From the NCBI RefSeq assembly GCF_007829815.1, contig NZ_VIWT01000001.1, forward strand, positions 4,369,001 through 4,433,000: DNA of 64,000 bases, read 5' to 3'. The notes beneath the pieces were generated by a model. The model was given only the letters and a program-made list of their open reading frames with translations, was not told the origin of the DNA and ran no database searches. Positions 7,514 to 15,827 of this stretch are shown here, piece by piece. Made by a program: the position numbers and the translations under genes. The DNA is from Kitasatospora viridis. GTDB lineage: Bacteria; Actinomycetota; Actinomycetes; Streptomycetales; Streptomycetaceae. How positions within the stretch are numbered: the first letter of the stretch is position 1; the number at the start of each line of letters is the position of its first letter.

Positions 7514-8710
7514 ATGACCCCTTCGCGCATCCTCGCCCAGCACCTCCGCACCCCGGCCGACCGTCGCCGCGCGGCTGCCGCCCTTTCCCGCACCCGCCTG
7601 GTCCACCTGCTCCCGGCCGCCGCGCCCGTTCCACCGGCTGCGCCCGCCGCCGGGCCGCCGCTCACCGAGTCCGCGGCGCTCGGGCCCGCAGTGGCCACCG
7701 TCGCCGCGCCGGCTCGGCCGGCCCGTGTGTCGGGTGCCCCCGCCGCCCCCAGCGAGACCGACCCCGGTCCGCCGCCGCCCGTGCCCGAGCCGGGGGAGCC
7801 GCCCGGCCCGGCCGAGCCGCTCCCCGACGGGTGGCCGCACGGGTACGGCAAGCGCAGCGGCCCCCGCCACCCGCCGCCTCGTTCGACCGCTGCTGCTGCT
7901 GCCGCCGCCGCCACTGCCGCTGCCGCTGCGCCCGCCACGGGACCGGGGCCGGGGAGCACTCCGGAACCGTTGGTGAAGCCCGACCGCGTTCGCGCGCCCG
8001 GCGTCGTCGCGGACACCCATCCGCACCCGCCCCGCCGCCGGTTCCGCCTGCCGGCCGCCCTGCACCCGCTGCTCTGGGCCGATCGCAAGGCCGTGCTGGG
8101 CCTCGGCGTGCTGCTCCTGCTCGCCGTCGCCTACGCCGTCCAGCACTTCTGGCTCGGCCGGCCCCAACCGGTCGCGGTGCCGGCCATCACCGGCAAGGCC
8201 TCGCGCAGCGCGGTGCCGGCCGTCGCGCCCGCCGAGCCGGCCGGGGAGCCGGGGCCCGAGGATCCGTCAGCTCCCGAGCCCGGCCACCCCGCCGCCTCCG
8301 AGGTGGTCATCGACGTGGCCGGCCGGGTCCTCCAACCCGGTGTCCGCGCCCTCCCGGCCGGCTCGCGGGTGGCCGACGCGCTCCGCGCGGCCGGCGGCCC
8401 GCAGCCCGGGGTGGACACCGACGGCCTCAACCTCGCCCGGGTCCTGGTGGACGGTGAACAAGTCCTGGTCGGCCTGCCCGTCCAGGCCGGGGGCGGCAGC
8501 GGCCAGTCCGCCACCAGGGGCCCGGTCAGCATCAACCGCGCCACCGCCGAGCAACTCGACGCCCTGCCCGGGATCGGCCCGGTGCTGGCCCGGCACATCC
8601 TCGACTTCCGCACCCAGCACGGCTCGTTCCGCTCCCTGGACCAGCTCCGCCAGATCAGCGGCATCGGCGAGCGGAAGTACGCCGAACTGAAACTCCTGCT
8701 CACCCTCTGA
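7514..8710 (+). CDS. comEA: ComEA-type helix-hairpin-helix DNA-binding membrane protein
   Basis: 398 residues. The N-terminal ~190 residues are Pro/Ala-rich and probably disordered and cytoplasmic. One transmembrane helix (VLGLGVLLLLAVAYAVQHFWL, about 194-215) follows. Next comes an SLBB-like domain (VVIDVAGRVLQPGVRALPAGS). A C-terminal double helix-hairpin-helix (INRATAEQLDALPGIGPVLA and ISGIGERKYAELKLLL) binds DNA without sequence specificity. In competent bacteria ComEA captures incoming double-stranded DNA outside the membrane and hands it to ComEC, whose gene is 52 bp downstream. The long N-terminal extension is typical of actinobacterial members. The role in Streptomyces is not established. 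Confidence 0.88.
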   Translation: MTPSRILAQHLRTPADRRRAAAALSRTRLVHLLPAAAPVPPAAPAAGPPLTESAALGPAVATVAAPARPARVSGAPAAPSETDPGPPPPVPEPGEPPGPAEPLPDGWPHGYGKRSGPRHPPPRSTAAAAAAAATAAAAAPATGPGPGSTPEPLVKPDRVRAPGVVADTHPHPPRRRFRLPAALHPLLWADRKAVLGLGVLLLLAVAYAVQHFWLGRPQPVAVPAITGKASRSAVPAVAPAEPAGEPGPEDPSAPEPGHPAASEVVIDVAGRVLQPGVRALPAGSRVADALRAAGGPQPGVDTDGLNLARVLVDGEQVLVGLPVQAGGGSGQSATRGPVSINRATAEQLDALPGIGPVLARHILDFRTQHGSFRSLDQLRQISGIGERKYAELKLLLTL

Positions 8711-8762
8711 CATCCCGTCAGTCGGCCACCGTCCCCGTTCGTCGCCATCCCACAGAGCCCCG

Positions 8763-11408
8763 ATGCCCCCTTCCGCCGCCACCTCGGCCGACCCGGCGCA
8801 GCAAGCTCCGGAGCTCCGCCTGCTCCTGCCGACCGCCGCCACCTGGGTTGTCACCGCCCTCCTCCTCGACCTCGACCTCCCCGCCACCGGACCCCTGCTC
8901 GCCGCCTCCGCCCTGGCCGCCCTCCTGGCCGTGGCCCTGTTCCTGCACGCCCACCGCCGACGCCCGCCCGACCACCCCGACGCGCCGGACCGCCCGCACC
9001 GGTCGGCAGGGCTCGCCGCCGCCGTCCTGCTCACCGCCTCCGCCGCCACCGCCTGCACCGTCCTGCACACGGGCGACCTGCACCGCGGCCCGATCGCTGC
9101 GCTCGCCCACCCCGTCGGCGCCGACCCGGCCAAGCCCCATCCCGTCACCCTCGTCACGCTGGACCTCACCATCACCGGCGACCCCCACCTGCGCACCAGC
9201 CACTCCCGGGGCGCCAACCCGGGCCGGCCCCTGCTGGTCGTCGAGGCGACCGCGGACCTGGTCACCACGGACACCGGGACCACCACCCGCACCCGCACCC
9301 CGCTCACCGTCATCGTGCAGGACCAGGACACCCCGGCCTGGCGGCCGTTGCTGCCGTCCGCCCGGGTCCGCACGCAGGCCCGGGTGCTGCCGCAGCGCGC
9401 GGACGGCGGCTCCGACACCGCGGCCGCCGTCGTCGCCAAGGGCCCGCTGCGGCAGCTCGCCCCGCCCAGCGCCGCCCAGCGGCTGGCCGGCCGCCTGCGC
9501 GCCGGGCTCAGGCAGGCCTGCGCCGGGCTGCCCGCCGATGCCCGGGCCCTGCTGCCCGGCCTGGTGGTGGGCGACACCTCCGCCATGCCCGAGGACCTCG
9601 ACGAGGCCTTCCGCGCCACCGACCTGGTGCACATCACGGCGGTCAGCGGCGCCAACCTGTCCATCGTGCTGGCGCTGCTGCTCGGTGCCCCGGCGCTGGC
9701 CGGCACCGCGGAGCGCGGCGGCCTGGCCGCCCTGCTGGGGATCCCGCTGCGGGTGGCCGCGGTGCTCGGGATCGGGCTCACCGCGGCCTTCGTGACGCTC
9801 TGCCGGCCCGACCCGAGCGTCCTGCGCGCGGCCGCCACCGGGCTGCTGAGCCTGCTCGCGCTCGCGCTCGGCCGACCGCGCAAGGCGCTCTCCGCGCTCG
9901 CCGCCGGCGTGCTCGCCCTGCTGCTGCTCGACCCGTTCCTGGCCCGCTCCTTCGGCTTCCTGCTCTCGGTACTGGCCACCGTCGGGCTGCTCACCCTGGG
10001 CCGGCGCTGGGGCAAGGCGCTGCAGGCCCGCGGCTGGCCGCACCACCTGGCGGAGGCGGTGGCCTGCACGGCGGCGGCGCAGGTGCTCTGCGCCCCCGCC
10101 GCCGTCCTGCTGGCGCCCCGGATCAGCCTGGTCGGGATCCCGTGCAACCTGCTGGCCGAACTCGCGGTCGCCCCCGCCACCCTGCTCGGGTTCGCCGCGC
10201 TGGCCGTGGCCCCGTTCTGCGCGCCGCCGGCCGCCTACCTGGCCGGCATGGCCGGCTACCCGACCGGCTGGCTCGCCCTGGTGGCCCGGGGCGGGGCCGC
10301 CCTGCCGGGTGCCGAGCTCGCCTGGACCCCGGGGTGGCGCGGCACGGTCACGCTGGTCCTGGCGCTGGCCGCCGCCTGCTTCGCGGCCCGCCTGCTCCGC
10401 CCCGCGCCCGCCGCGGAGTTCACGCCCGCCCCGGAGCCCGCCCCGGACCGCGCCCCGGACCCCGCCGGCACCGCCTCCCTGCTCGACCCGCCCGCACCCG
10501 GCCCCCGGCCCCGCCGCCTGCTGCGGCGGGCCGTCTGCGCCGGGCTGGTGCTGGGCCTGGTGCTCCTGCTGCTCCGCCCGCCCGCGCTGGTCCGTATCGC
10601 CACCGGCTGGCCGCCCACCGGCGCCCGGCTGGTGATGTGTTCGGTGGGTCAGGGCGATCTGCTGGTGCTCCCGGTGACGGACAGTCCGGACACCGCGGTG
10701 GTGGTGGACACCGGTCCGGACCCGGCGGCGGCCGACGCGTGCCTGCGCGACCTCGGGGTGGTCCGGGTGCCGCTGGTGCTGCTCACCCACTTCCACGCCG
10801 ACCACAGCGGCGGCCTGTCGGGCGTGCTGCGCCACCGCGCGGTCGGCGCGATCGAGACCACCACGCTGGCCGCACCCGAGGCCGAGGCGGCCAAGGTGAC
10901 CGCCCTGGCGGCGGCCGCCCGGGTGCCGGTGCTGCGGGTGGTGCCCGGCGAGCGCCGCACGGTCGGCCCGGAGCTGTCCTGGCAGGTGCTCTGGCCGGCC
11001 GGCCCGCTCGGCCCGGACACCGCGGGCCCGAACAACGCGAGCGTCAGCCTGCTGGTCACGGCCGGCCAGCTGCGCTTCGCCCTGCTGGGCGACCTCGAAC
11101 CGGCCGCCCAGGCCGCGCTGCTGCGCGCCGTCCGCCCCCGGCCGGTGGACGTGCTCAAGGTGGCCCACCACGGCTCGGCCAACCAGGACTGGGCGCTCGC
11201 CCGGGCGCTGCACCCCAGGCTGGCGCTGATCAGCGTGGGCGCGGGCAACTCCTACGGCCACCCCGCCGCACGCACCGTCAACTCCCTGCGGGCGCTCGGC
11301 GCGACGGTGCTGCGGACCGACCGCGCGGGTGACATCGCCGTGCTGGGCGACTCCCCGGCCACCCTGCGCGCCCTCACCCACGCCCACCCGGAGGAGGCCG
11401 AGGAGTGA
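8763..11408 (+). CDS. comEC: ComEC/Rec2 family DNA uptake channel
   Basis: 881 residues. Two N-terminal transmembrane helices and an extracellular OB-like region are followed by the competence domain. The characteristic motif is HITAVSGANLSIVLALLLG in a ~10-helix membrane block. The C-terminal third is a metallo-beta-lactamase-fold domain with HFHADHSGG (H676, H678, D680, H681), LLGDLEPAAQ and VAHHGSANQ. The family forms the inner-membrane channel for single-stranded DNA; the MBL domain is thought to degrade one strand. It follows comEA as a two-gene unit. All metal-binding motifs are intact, so the protein appears functional although natural transformation is not described for most streptomycetes. 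Confidence 0.92.
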   Translation: MPPSAATSADPAQQAPELRLLLPTAATWVVTALLLDLDLPATGPLLAASALAALLAVALFLHAHRRRPPDHPDAPDRPHRSAGLAAAVLLTASAATACTVLHTGDLHRGPIAALAHPVGADPAKPHPVTLVTLDLTITGDPHLRTSHSRGANPGRPLLVVEATADLVTTDTGTTTRTRTPLTVIVQDQDTPAWRPLLPSARVRTQARVLPQRADGGSDTAAAVVAKGPLRQLAPPSAAQRLAGRLRAGLRQACAGLPADARALLPGLVVGDTSAMPEDLDEAFRATDLVHITAVSGANLSIVLALLLGAPALAGTAERGGLAALLGIPLRVAAVLGIGLTAAFVTLCRPDPSVLRAAATGLLSLLALALGRPRKALSALAAGVLALLLLDPFLARSFGFLLSVLATVGLLTLGRRWGKALQARGWPHHLAEAVACTAAAQVLCAPAAVLLAPRISLVGIPCNLLAELAVAPATLLGFAALAVAPFCAPPAAYLAGMAGYPTGWLALVARGGAALPGAELAWTPGWRGTVTLVLALAAACFAARLLRPAPAAEFTPAPEPAPDRAPDPAGTASLLDPPAPGPRPRRLLRRAVCAGLVLGLVLLLLRPPALVRIATGWPPTGARLVMCSVGQGDLLVLPVTDSPDTAVVVDTGPDPAAADACLRDLGVVRVPLVLLTHFHADHSGGLSGVLRHRAVGAIETTTLAAPEAEAAKVTALAAAARVPVLRVVPGERRTVGPELSWQVLWPAGPLGPDTAGPNNASVSLLVTAGQLRFALLGDLEPAAQAALLRAVRPRPVDVLKVAHHGSANQDWALARALHPRLALISVGAGNSYGHPAARTVNSLRALGATVLRTDRAGDIAVLGDSPATLRALTHAHPEEAEE

Positions 11409-11415
11409 CGGGTGG

Positions 11416-11682
11416 TCAGGCGCGCCGGTAGCTGCTGCCGTCCCGCGCCCGCAGCAGCAGCCGGCCCTCGACCAGGTACCGGCGCATCGCCGAGAAGTCG
11501 TCGTGCACGGTGAGCAGCGCCTCGTTGACCTGCTGCTCCGAGTACGGCCGGTCGGGCTCGAAGAGCGTCTCGGCGAGGTGCCGGAGCAGCTGCTCGCGGC
11601 GGGCCGGGCGGCGCGGCACGGCGGTCAGCCGGCCGTCGGAGAAGAAGGCGGCGAGTTCGGGCGGGGGCGGGCTTGCGGTCAT
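11416..11682 (-). CDS. DUF2087 domain protein
   Basis: 88 residues. The pattern ELAAFFSDGRLTAVPRRPARREQLLRHLAETLFEPDRPYSEQQVNEALLTVHDDFSAMRRYLVEGRLLLRARDGSSYRR matches DUF2087 in outline: FxDGRL, an Arg/Lys-rich R-x-x-LL helix, YSEQQVN, and a terminal DGSSYRR. In other bacteria the domain occurs alone or fused to winged-helix regulators; its biochemical role is unknown. Transcribed against comEC with the two stop codons 7 bp apart. The start is the ATG at 11682, with the domain beginning almost at once. Confidence 0.75.
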   Translation of the reverse strand: MTASPPPPELAAFFSDGRLTAVPRRPARREQLLRHLAETLFEPDRPYSEQQVNEALLTVHDDFSAMRRYLVEGRLLLRARDGSSYRRA

Positions 11683-11764
11683 GCGCGGCAGCGTCCCGCG
11701 CCGCCCACCGCGCGGGCAACGGGTTTTCCCGGCCCGCCCCGGCGAGCACCGCCCGCGCCCGTGC

Positions 11765-12064
11765 TCACTCCTCCTCGCGCCACCCGTCGTACTCGGCCGC
11801 CAGCGCCTCCAGCTCCGCCACCGTGGCCGCGTCCCAACCGTCCGCCGGGCGCTCCAGCACCACCAGCCACTGCGCGTCCTCGGCGTCGTCCTCCCCGGCC
11901 AGGGCGTCCCGGACCAGCTGCGCCGGGCCGAGCGCGGGCCACCGCTCGGCCAGCTCCCGCTCCACCTCCTCGGCGTCGTCCCGGTCGGTGAGGACCAGCA
12001 GCAGTCGGCCGGTGGGCAGGTGGTCGGCGGCGCTGTTCTCGGCAGCGTTGGTCCCGGAGCTCAT
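11765..12064 (-). CDS. Small acidic hypothetical protein
   Basis: 99 residues, strongly acidic. RLLLVLTDRDDAEEVERELAERW forms a beta-alpha unit, a DDAEDAQWLVVLE strand follows, and the C-terminal helix is ATVAELEALAAEYDGWREEE. The alternating strand/helix pattern suggests a small ferredoxin-like alpha/beta fold. I do not recognise a family. It lies 82 bp upstream of the DUF2087 gene on the same strand and head-to-head with holA (40 bp between starts), so the two probably share a promoter region. Confidence 0.6.
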   Translation of the reverse strand: MSSGTNAAENSAADHLPTGRLLLVLTDRDDAEEVERELAERWPALGPAQLVRDALAGEDDAEDAQWLVVLERPADGWDAATVAELEALAAEYDGWREEE

Positions 12065-12104
12065 CGGACCATTGTGTCGGCAGCCCGTGGGATGCTGGTA
12101 CGCG

Positions 12105-13100
12105 ATGGCCAGGAAGAGTGCACCCGACGACCTGCTCGCCCCGCTGACCCTCGCGGTCGGTCAGGAGGAGCTGCTGCTGGACCGCGCGGTCGCCCAGGTG
12201 GTGGCGGCGGCCAGGCAGGCCGACCCGGACACCGACGTCCGCGACCTGGCCCCCGGTGCCCTGCAGCCCGGCCAGCTGGCCGAGCTGACCACCCCTTCGC
12301 TCTTCGCCGAGCGCAAGGTGATCGTGGTCCGCGCCGCCCAGGACCTGTCCGCCGACGCGGTCAAGGACCTCAAGGCCTACCTGGCGGCCCCGGCCGACGA
12401 GGTGATCGTGGTCCTGGTGCACGCCGGCGGAGTCAAGGGCAAGGGCCTGCTGGACGCGGCCCGCAAGGCCGGCGCGCGCGAGGTGCAGTGCGCCAAGATG
12501 ACCAAGGCGGGTGAGCGGATCGCTTTCGTCCGGGGCGAGTTCAAGGCGCTCGGCCGGTCCGCCAGCCCCGAGGCCTGCCAGGCCCTGCTGGACGCGCTCG
12601 GCGGCGACCTGCGCGAGCTGGCCGCCGCCTGCAGCCAGTTGACCTCCGACGTGGAGGGCCCGATCGACGAGCGGGTGGTGGCCCGCTACTACAGCGGCCG
12701 GGCCGAGGCGACCGGCTTCGAGGTGGCCGACCTGGCCGTCACCGGCCGCGCGGCCGACGCGCTGGAGCGGCTGCGCTGGGCGCTCGCCGTCGGCCAGCCG
12801 CCGACCGGCATCACCTTCGCGCTCGCCTCCGGGGTGCGCAGCATCGGCCGGCTGGCCACCGCCGACCGTTCGATGCGCCCGGCCGACCTGGCCCGCGAGT
12901 TGGGCATGCCGCCGTGGAAGGTGGACCGGGTGCGCCAGCAGATGCGCGGCTGGACCGGTGACGGGGTGGCCGCCGCGCTGACCGCGATCGCCGCCGCCGA
13001 CGCGGCCGTCAAGGGCGGTTCGGACGACCCGGCCTACGCCCTGGAGCGCGCCGTGGTCACCGTCGCCCGGGCGGCCCGTTCCGGCGCCCGCCCGTACTGA
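12105..13100 (+). CDS. holA: DNA polymerase III subunit delta
   Basis: 331 residues. This AAA+-like clamp-loader subunit opens the beta clamp at the replication fork. Recognisable segments are DDLLAPLTLAVGQEELLLDRAV at the N-terminus, LTTPSLFAERKVIVVRAAQ, and the C-terminal collar region (TGITFALASGVRSIGRL...ELGMPPWKVDRVRQQMRGW). As expected for delta, it lacks a usable Walker A. The ATG at 12105 is preferred because the family begins with a short basic tail before the first strand. The position after comEC is conserved in streptomycetes. It converges on rpsT with a long hairpin between them. Confidence 0.9.
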   Translation: MARKSAPDDLLAPLTLAVGQEELLLDRAVAQVVAAARQADPDTDVRDLAPGALQPGQLAELTTPSLFAERKVIVVRAAQDLSADAVKDLKAYLAAPADEVIVVLVHAGGVKGKGLLDAARKAGAREVQCAKMTKAGERIAFVRGEFKALGRSASPEACQALLDALGGDLRELAAACSQLTSDVEGPIDERVVARYYSGRAEATGFEVADLAVTGRAADALERLRWALAVGQPPTGITFALASGVRSIGRLATADRSMRPADLARELGMPPWKVDRVRQQMRGWTGDGVAAALTAIAAADAAVKGGSDDPAYALERAVVTVARAARSGARPY

Positions 13101-13147
13101 GCGCGCCCCCGGTCCCGCTCCACCCCACCCGCCCCCGGAAACGCCGA

Positions 13148-13192
13148 GAGGCGCCGCGCCCGTCCCGGTGAAGGGACGAGGCGCGACGCCTC
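13148..13192. terminator. Long interrupted hairpin between holA and rpsT
   Basis: GAGGCG-c-CGCGCC-CGTCCC (13148-13166) pairs with GGGACG-a-GGCGCG-a-CGCCTC (13173-13192): 18 base pairs with single-base interruptions and a GGTGAA loop. It lies between convergent genes. No clear T tract follows on the + strand; on the - strand a short GTTT follows. It probably acts as a bidirectional terminator or 3'-end stabiliser. The remaining sequence to 13346 holds GC-rich partial repeats (GCACCGCAC / GTGCGGTGC) and no ORF. Confidence 0.6.
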
Positions 13193-13346
13193 CCGCTGAA
13201 GTTGCTGCACCGCACCCGCGTGGCGAACGCAGGCCGCGTGCGGTGCGTGGTGGTGCGCGTCTCGGGGTCCGGGTAGAGGGCCGGAATCGCCCGCGACGGT
13301 CAGGCTGGGGTGGAGCTCAGCAGTGCTGCTGCCCGGAGCGCGAAGC

Positions 13347-13607
13347 TCAGGCGGCGACGACCTGCTTGGTGATGGCCGACTTCTTGTTGGCGGCCTGGTT
13401 CTTGTGGATGACGCCCTTGGAGACGGCCTTGTCGAGCTTCTTCGAGGCGGCGCGCGCGAGCTCCACGGCCTTCTCGGTCTCGCCCGCGGCAGCGGCCTCA
13501 CGGGCCTTGCGCAGCGCGGTCTTCAGCTCGGACTTGACGGCCTTGTTGCGCAGGCGCGCCTTCTCGTTGGTCTTGTTGCGCTTGATCTGGGACTTGATGT
13601 TCGCCAC
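13347..13607 (-). CDS. rpsT: 30S ribosomal protein S20
   Basis: 86 residues, starting at GTG 13607 with GAGG upstream. ANIKSQIKRNKTNEKARLRNKAVKSELKTALRKA is the conserved basic N-terminus that binds 16S rRNA, and the protein ends in the typical KGVIHKNQAANKKSAITKQV. It binds early in 30S assembly. It is encoded divergently from lepA, as in other streptomycetes, leaving 268 bp of shared upstream region with no further ORF. Autoregulation of S20 is known in enteric bacteria; nothing here tests it. Confidence 0.97.
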   Translation of the reverse strand: MANIKSQIKRNKTNEKARLRNKAVKSELKTALRKAREAAAAGETEKAVELARAASKKLDKAVSKGVIHKNQAANKKSAITKQVVAA

Positions 13608-13875
13608 GAAAGTGCCTCAGTCTTGTCGGTCATCAGTGGAACAGGGTGTGCACCCGGCGCGATCGGACCTGCTGAGAGGGCATGCCGAAGCGCGGTGCAG
13701 CCGCCAACGGTACCAGGGCCCGCCCAGGCCCCCCAAACCGGCACGGCGGCCCGGCGCCGTGGGAAGATGGAACGGCCCCTGTCCTCGGACGCCGCCCTCG
13801 GCGCGGGGCCCCTGATCGGACGAGATCGGACCAGAGCGTCCGGACCGCCCCGGACTTACGGAGAATCGGACCAAG

Positions 13876-15747
13876 GTGCCCGCGACCCCTACCAATGTGC
13901 CAGAGCCCAGCCGTACCGACCCGGCGCTGATTCGCAACTTCTGCATCATCGCCCACATCGACCACGGCAAGTCGACGCTCGCCGACCGGATGCTGCAGAT
14001 CACCGGCGTCGTCGACCCCCGGCAGATGCGTGCCCAGTACCTCGACCGGATGGACATCGAGCGCGAGCGCGGCATCACCATCAAGTCGCAGGCGGTCCGG
14101 CTGCCCTGGGCCCCGCGCACCGGTGAGAACACGGGCACGACGCACATCCTGAACATGATCGACACGCCCGGCCACGTCGACTTCACCTACGAGGTGTCGC
14201 GCTCGCTGGCCGCCTGCGAGGGCACCATCCTGGTGGTCGACGCGGCGCAGGGCATCGAGGCGCAGACCCTGGCCAACCTGTACCTGGCCCTGGAGAACGA
14301 CCTCACGATCATCCCGGTGCTCAACAAGATCGACCTGCCGGCCGCCCAGCCCGAGAAGTACGCGGCGGAGATCGCGCACATCATCGGCTGCGACCCGGAG
14401 GACGTGCTCAAGGTCAGCGCCAAGACCGGCCTCGGCGTCGAGGACCTGCTCGACCACGTGGTCGCGAAGATCCCGGCCCCGGTCGGCGTCAAGGACGCGC
14501 CGGCCCGCGCGATGATCTTCGACTCGGTGTACGACTCCTACCGCGGCGTGGTCACCTACGTCCGGGTGGTCGACGGCCAGCTCACCAAGCGCGAGCGGAT
14601 CGCCATGATGTCCACCGGCGCGACCCACGAGCTGCTGGAGATCGGCGTCATCTCGCCCGAGCCCAAGGTGGCCGAGGGCCTGGGCGTCGGCGAGGTGGGC
14701 TACATCATCACCGGTGTGAAGGACGTCCGGCAGTCCAAGGTCGGTGACACCATCACCTCGATGCACAAGGGTGCGACCGAGCCGCTCGGCGGCTACAAGG
14801 ACCCGCGCCCGATGGTGTTCTCCGGCCTCTACCCGCTGGACGGCTCGGACTACCCGCTGCTGCGCGACGCGCTGGACAAGCTGCGGCTGAACGACGCCGC
14901 GCTGGTCTACGAGCCGGAGACCTCGGTGGCGCTCGGCTTCGGCTACCGCTGCGGCTTCCTCGGCCTGCTCCACCTGGAGATCATCCGGGAGCGCCTGGAG
15001 CGCGAGTTCAACCTGGACCTGATCTCCACCGCGCCGAACGTGATCTACCGGGTGGTGATGGAGGACGGCACCGAGCACACCGTCACCAACCCGAGCGAGT
15101 TCCCGACCGGCAAGATCGCCGAGGTCTACGAGCCGGTGGTGCGCGGCACCATCCTGGCGCCGAACGACTTCGTCGGCGCGATCATGGAGCTGTGCCAGGC
15201 CCGCCGCGGCAACCTGCAGGGCATGGACTACCTCTCCGAGGACCGGGTCGAGCTGCGCTACACCCTGCCGCTGGCCGAGATCGTCTTCGACTTCTTCGAC
15301 CAGCTCAAGTCCAAGACCCGCGGTTACGGCTCCTTCGACTACGAGCCGGTCGGCGAGCAGAGCGCCCAGCTGGTCAAGGTCGACATCCTGCTGCACGGCG
15401 ACGCGGTGGACGCCTTCTCCGCCATCGTGCACAAGGACAAGGCCTACAACTACGGCGTCATGATGGCCGGCAAGCTGCAGAAGCTGATCCCGCGCCAGCA
15501 GTTCGAGGTGCCGATCCAGGCCGCCATCGGCTCCCGGGTGATCGCCCGTGAGACGGTCCGCGCGATCCGCAAGGACGTCCTCGCCAAGTGCTACGGCGGT
15601 GACATCTCGCGCAAGCGCAAGCTGCTGGAGAAGCAGAAGGAGGGCAAGAAGCGGATGAAGATGGTCGGCCGGGTCGAGGTCCCGCAGGAGGCCTTCATCG
15701 CCGCCCTCTCCACCGACGCCGAGGCTCCCAAGGACGCCAAGAAGTAG
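13876..15747 (+). CDS. lepA: Elongation factor 4 (LepA) GTPase
   Basis: 623 residues. The GTPase G1 motif AHIDHGKST is at residues 26-34, G3 is DTPGHVDF and G4 is NKIDLP. The LepA-specific C-terminal domain ends in GGDISRKRKLLEKQKEGKKRMKMVGRVEVPQEAF. LepA acts on the ribosome, with proposed roles in back-translocation and in 30S biogenesis. The GTG start gives the usual short N-terminal tail before the G domain. Monocistronic: a perfect 20-bp hairpin follows 23 bp after the stop. Confidence 0.97.
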   Translation: MPATPTNVPEPSRTDPALIRNFCIIAHIDHGKSTLADRMLQITGVVDPRQMRAQYLDRMDIERERGITIKSQAVRLPWAPRTGENTGTTHILNMIDTPGHVDFTYEVSRSLAACEGTILVVDAAQGIEAQTLANLYLALENDLTIIPVLNKIDLPAAQPEKYAAEIAHIIGCDPEDVLKVSAKTGLGVEDLLDHVVAKIPAPVGVKDAPARAMIFDSVYDSYRGVVTYVRVVDGQLTKRERIAMMSTGATHELLEIGVISPEPKVAEGLGVGEVGYIITGVKDVRQSKVGDTITSMHKGATEPLGGYKDPRPMVFSGLYPLDGSDYPLLRDALDKLRLNDAALVYEPETSVALGFGYRCGFLGLLHLEIIRERLEREFNLDLISTAPNVIYRVVMEDGTEHTVTNPSEFPTGKIAEVYEPVVRGTILAPNDFVGAIMELCQARRGNLQGMDYLSEDRVELRYTLPLAEIVFDFFDQLKSKTRGYGSFDYEPVGEQSAQLVKVDILLHGDAVDAFSAIVHKDKAYNYGVMMAGKLQKLIPRQQFEVPIQAAIGSRVIARETVRAIRKDVLAKCYGGDISRKRKLLEKQKEGKKRMKMVGRVEVPQEAFIAALSTDAEAPKDAKK

Positions 15748-15770
15748 ACGTCGGGAAGTGGTCGGCAGGA

Positions 15771-15814
15771 ACGCCCGAGGGGCCGTCAGCGCGAGCTGAC
15801 GGCCCCTCGGGCGT
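15771..15814. terminator. Perfect 20-bp hairpin between lepA and the ABC transporter genes
   Basis: The left arm 15771-15790 and right arm 15795-15814 are exact reverse complements around loop GCGA; key core is GGGGCCGTCAGC/GCTGACGGCCCC. It sits between convergent genes, 14 bp from the ABC stop codon, and should terminate both. Confidence 0.85.
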
Positions 15815-15827
15815 GCACGGCGCCGGG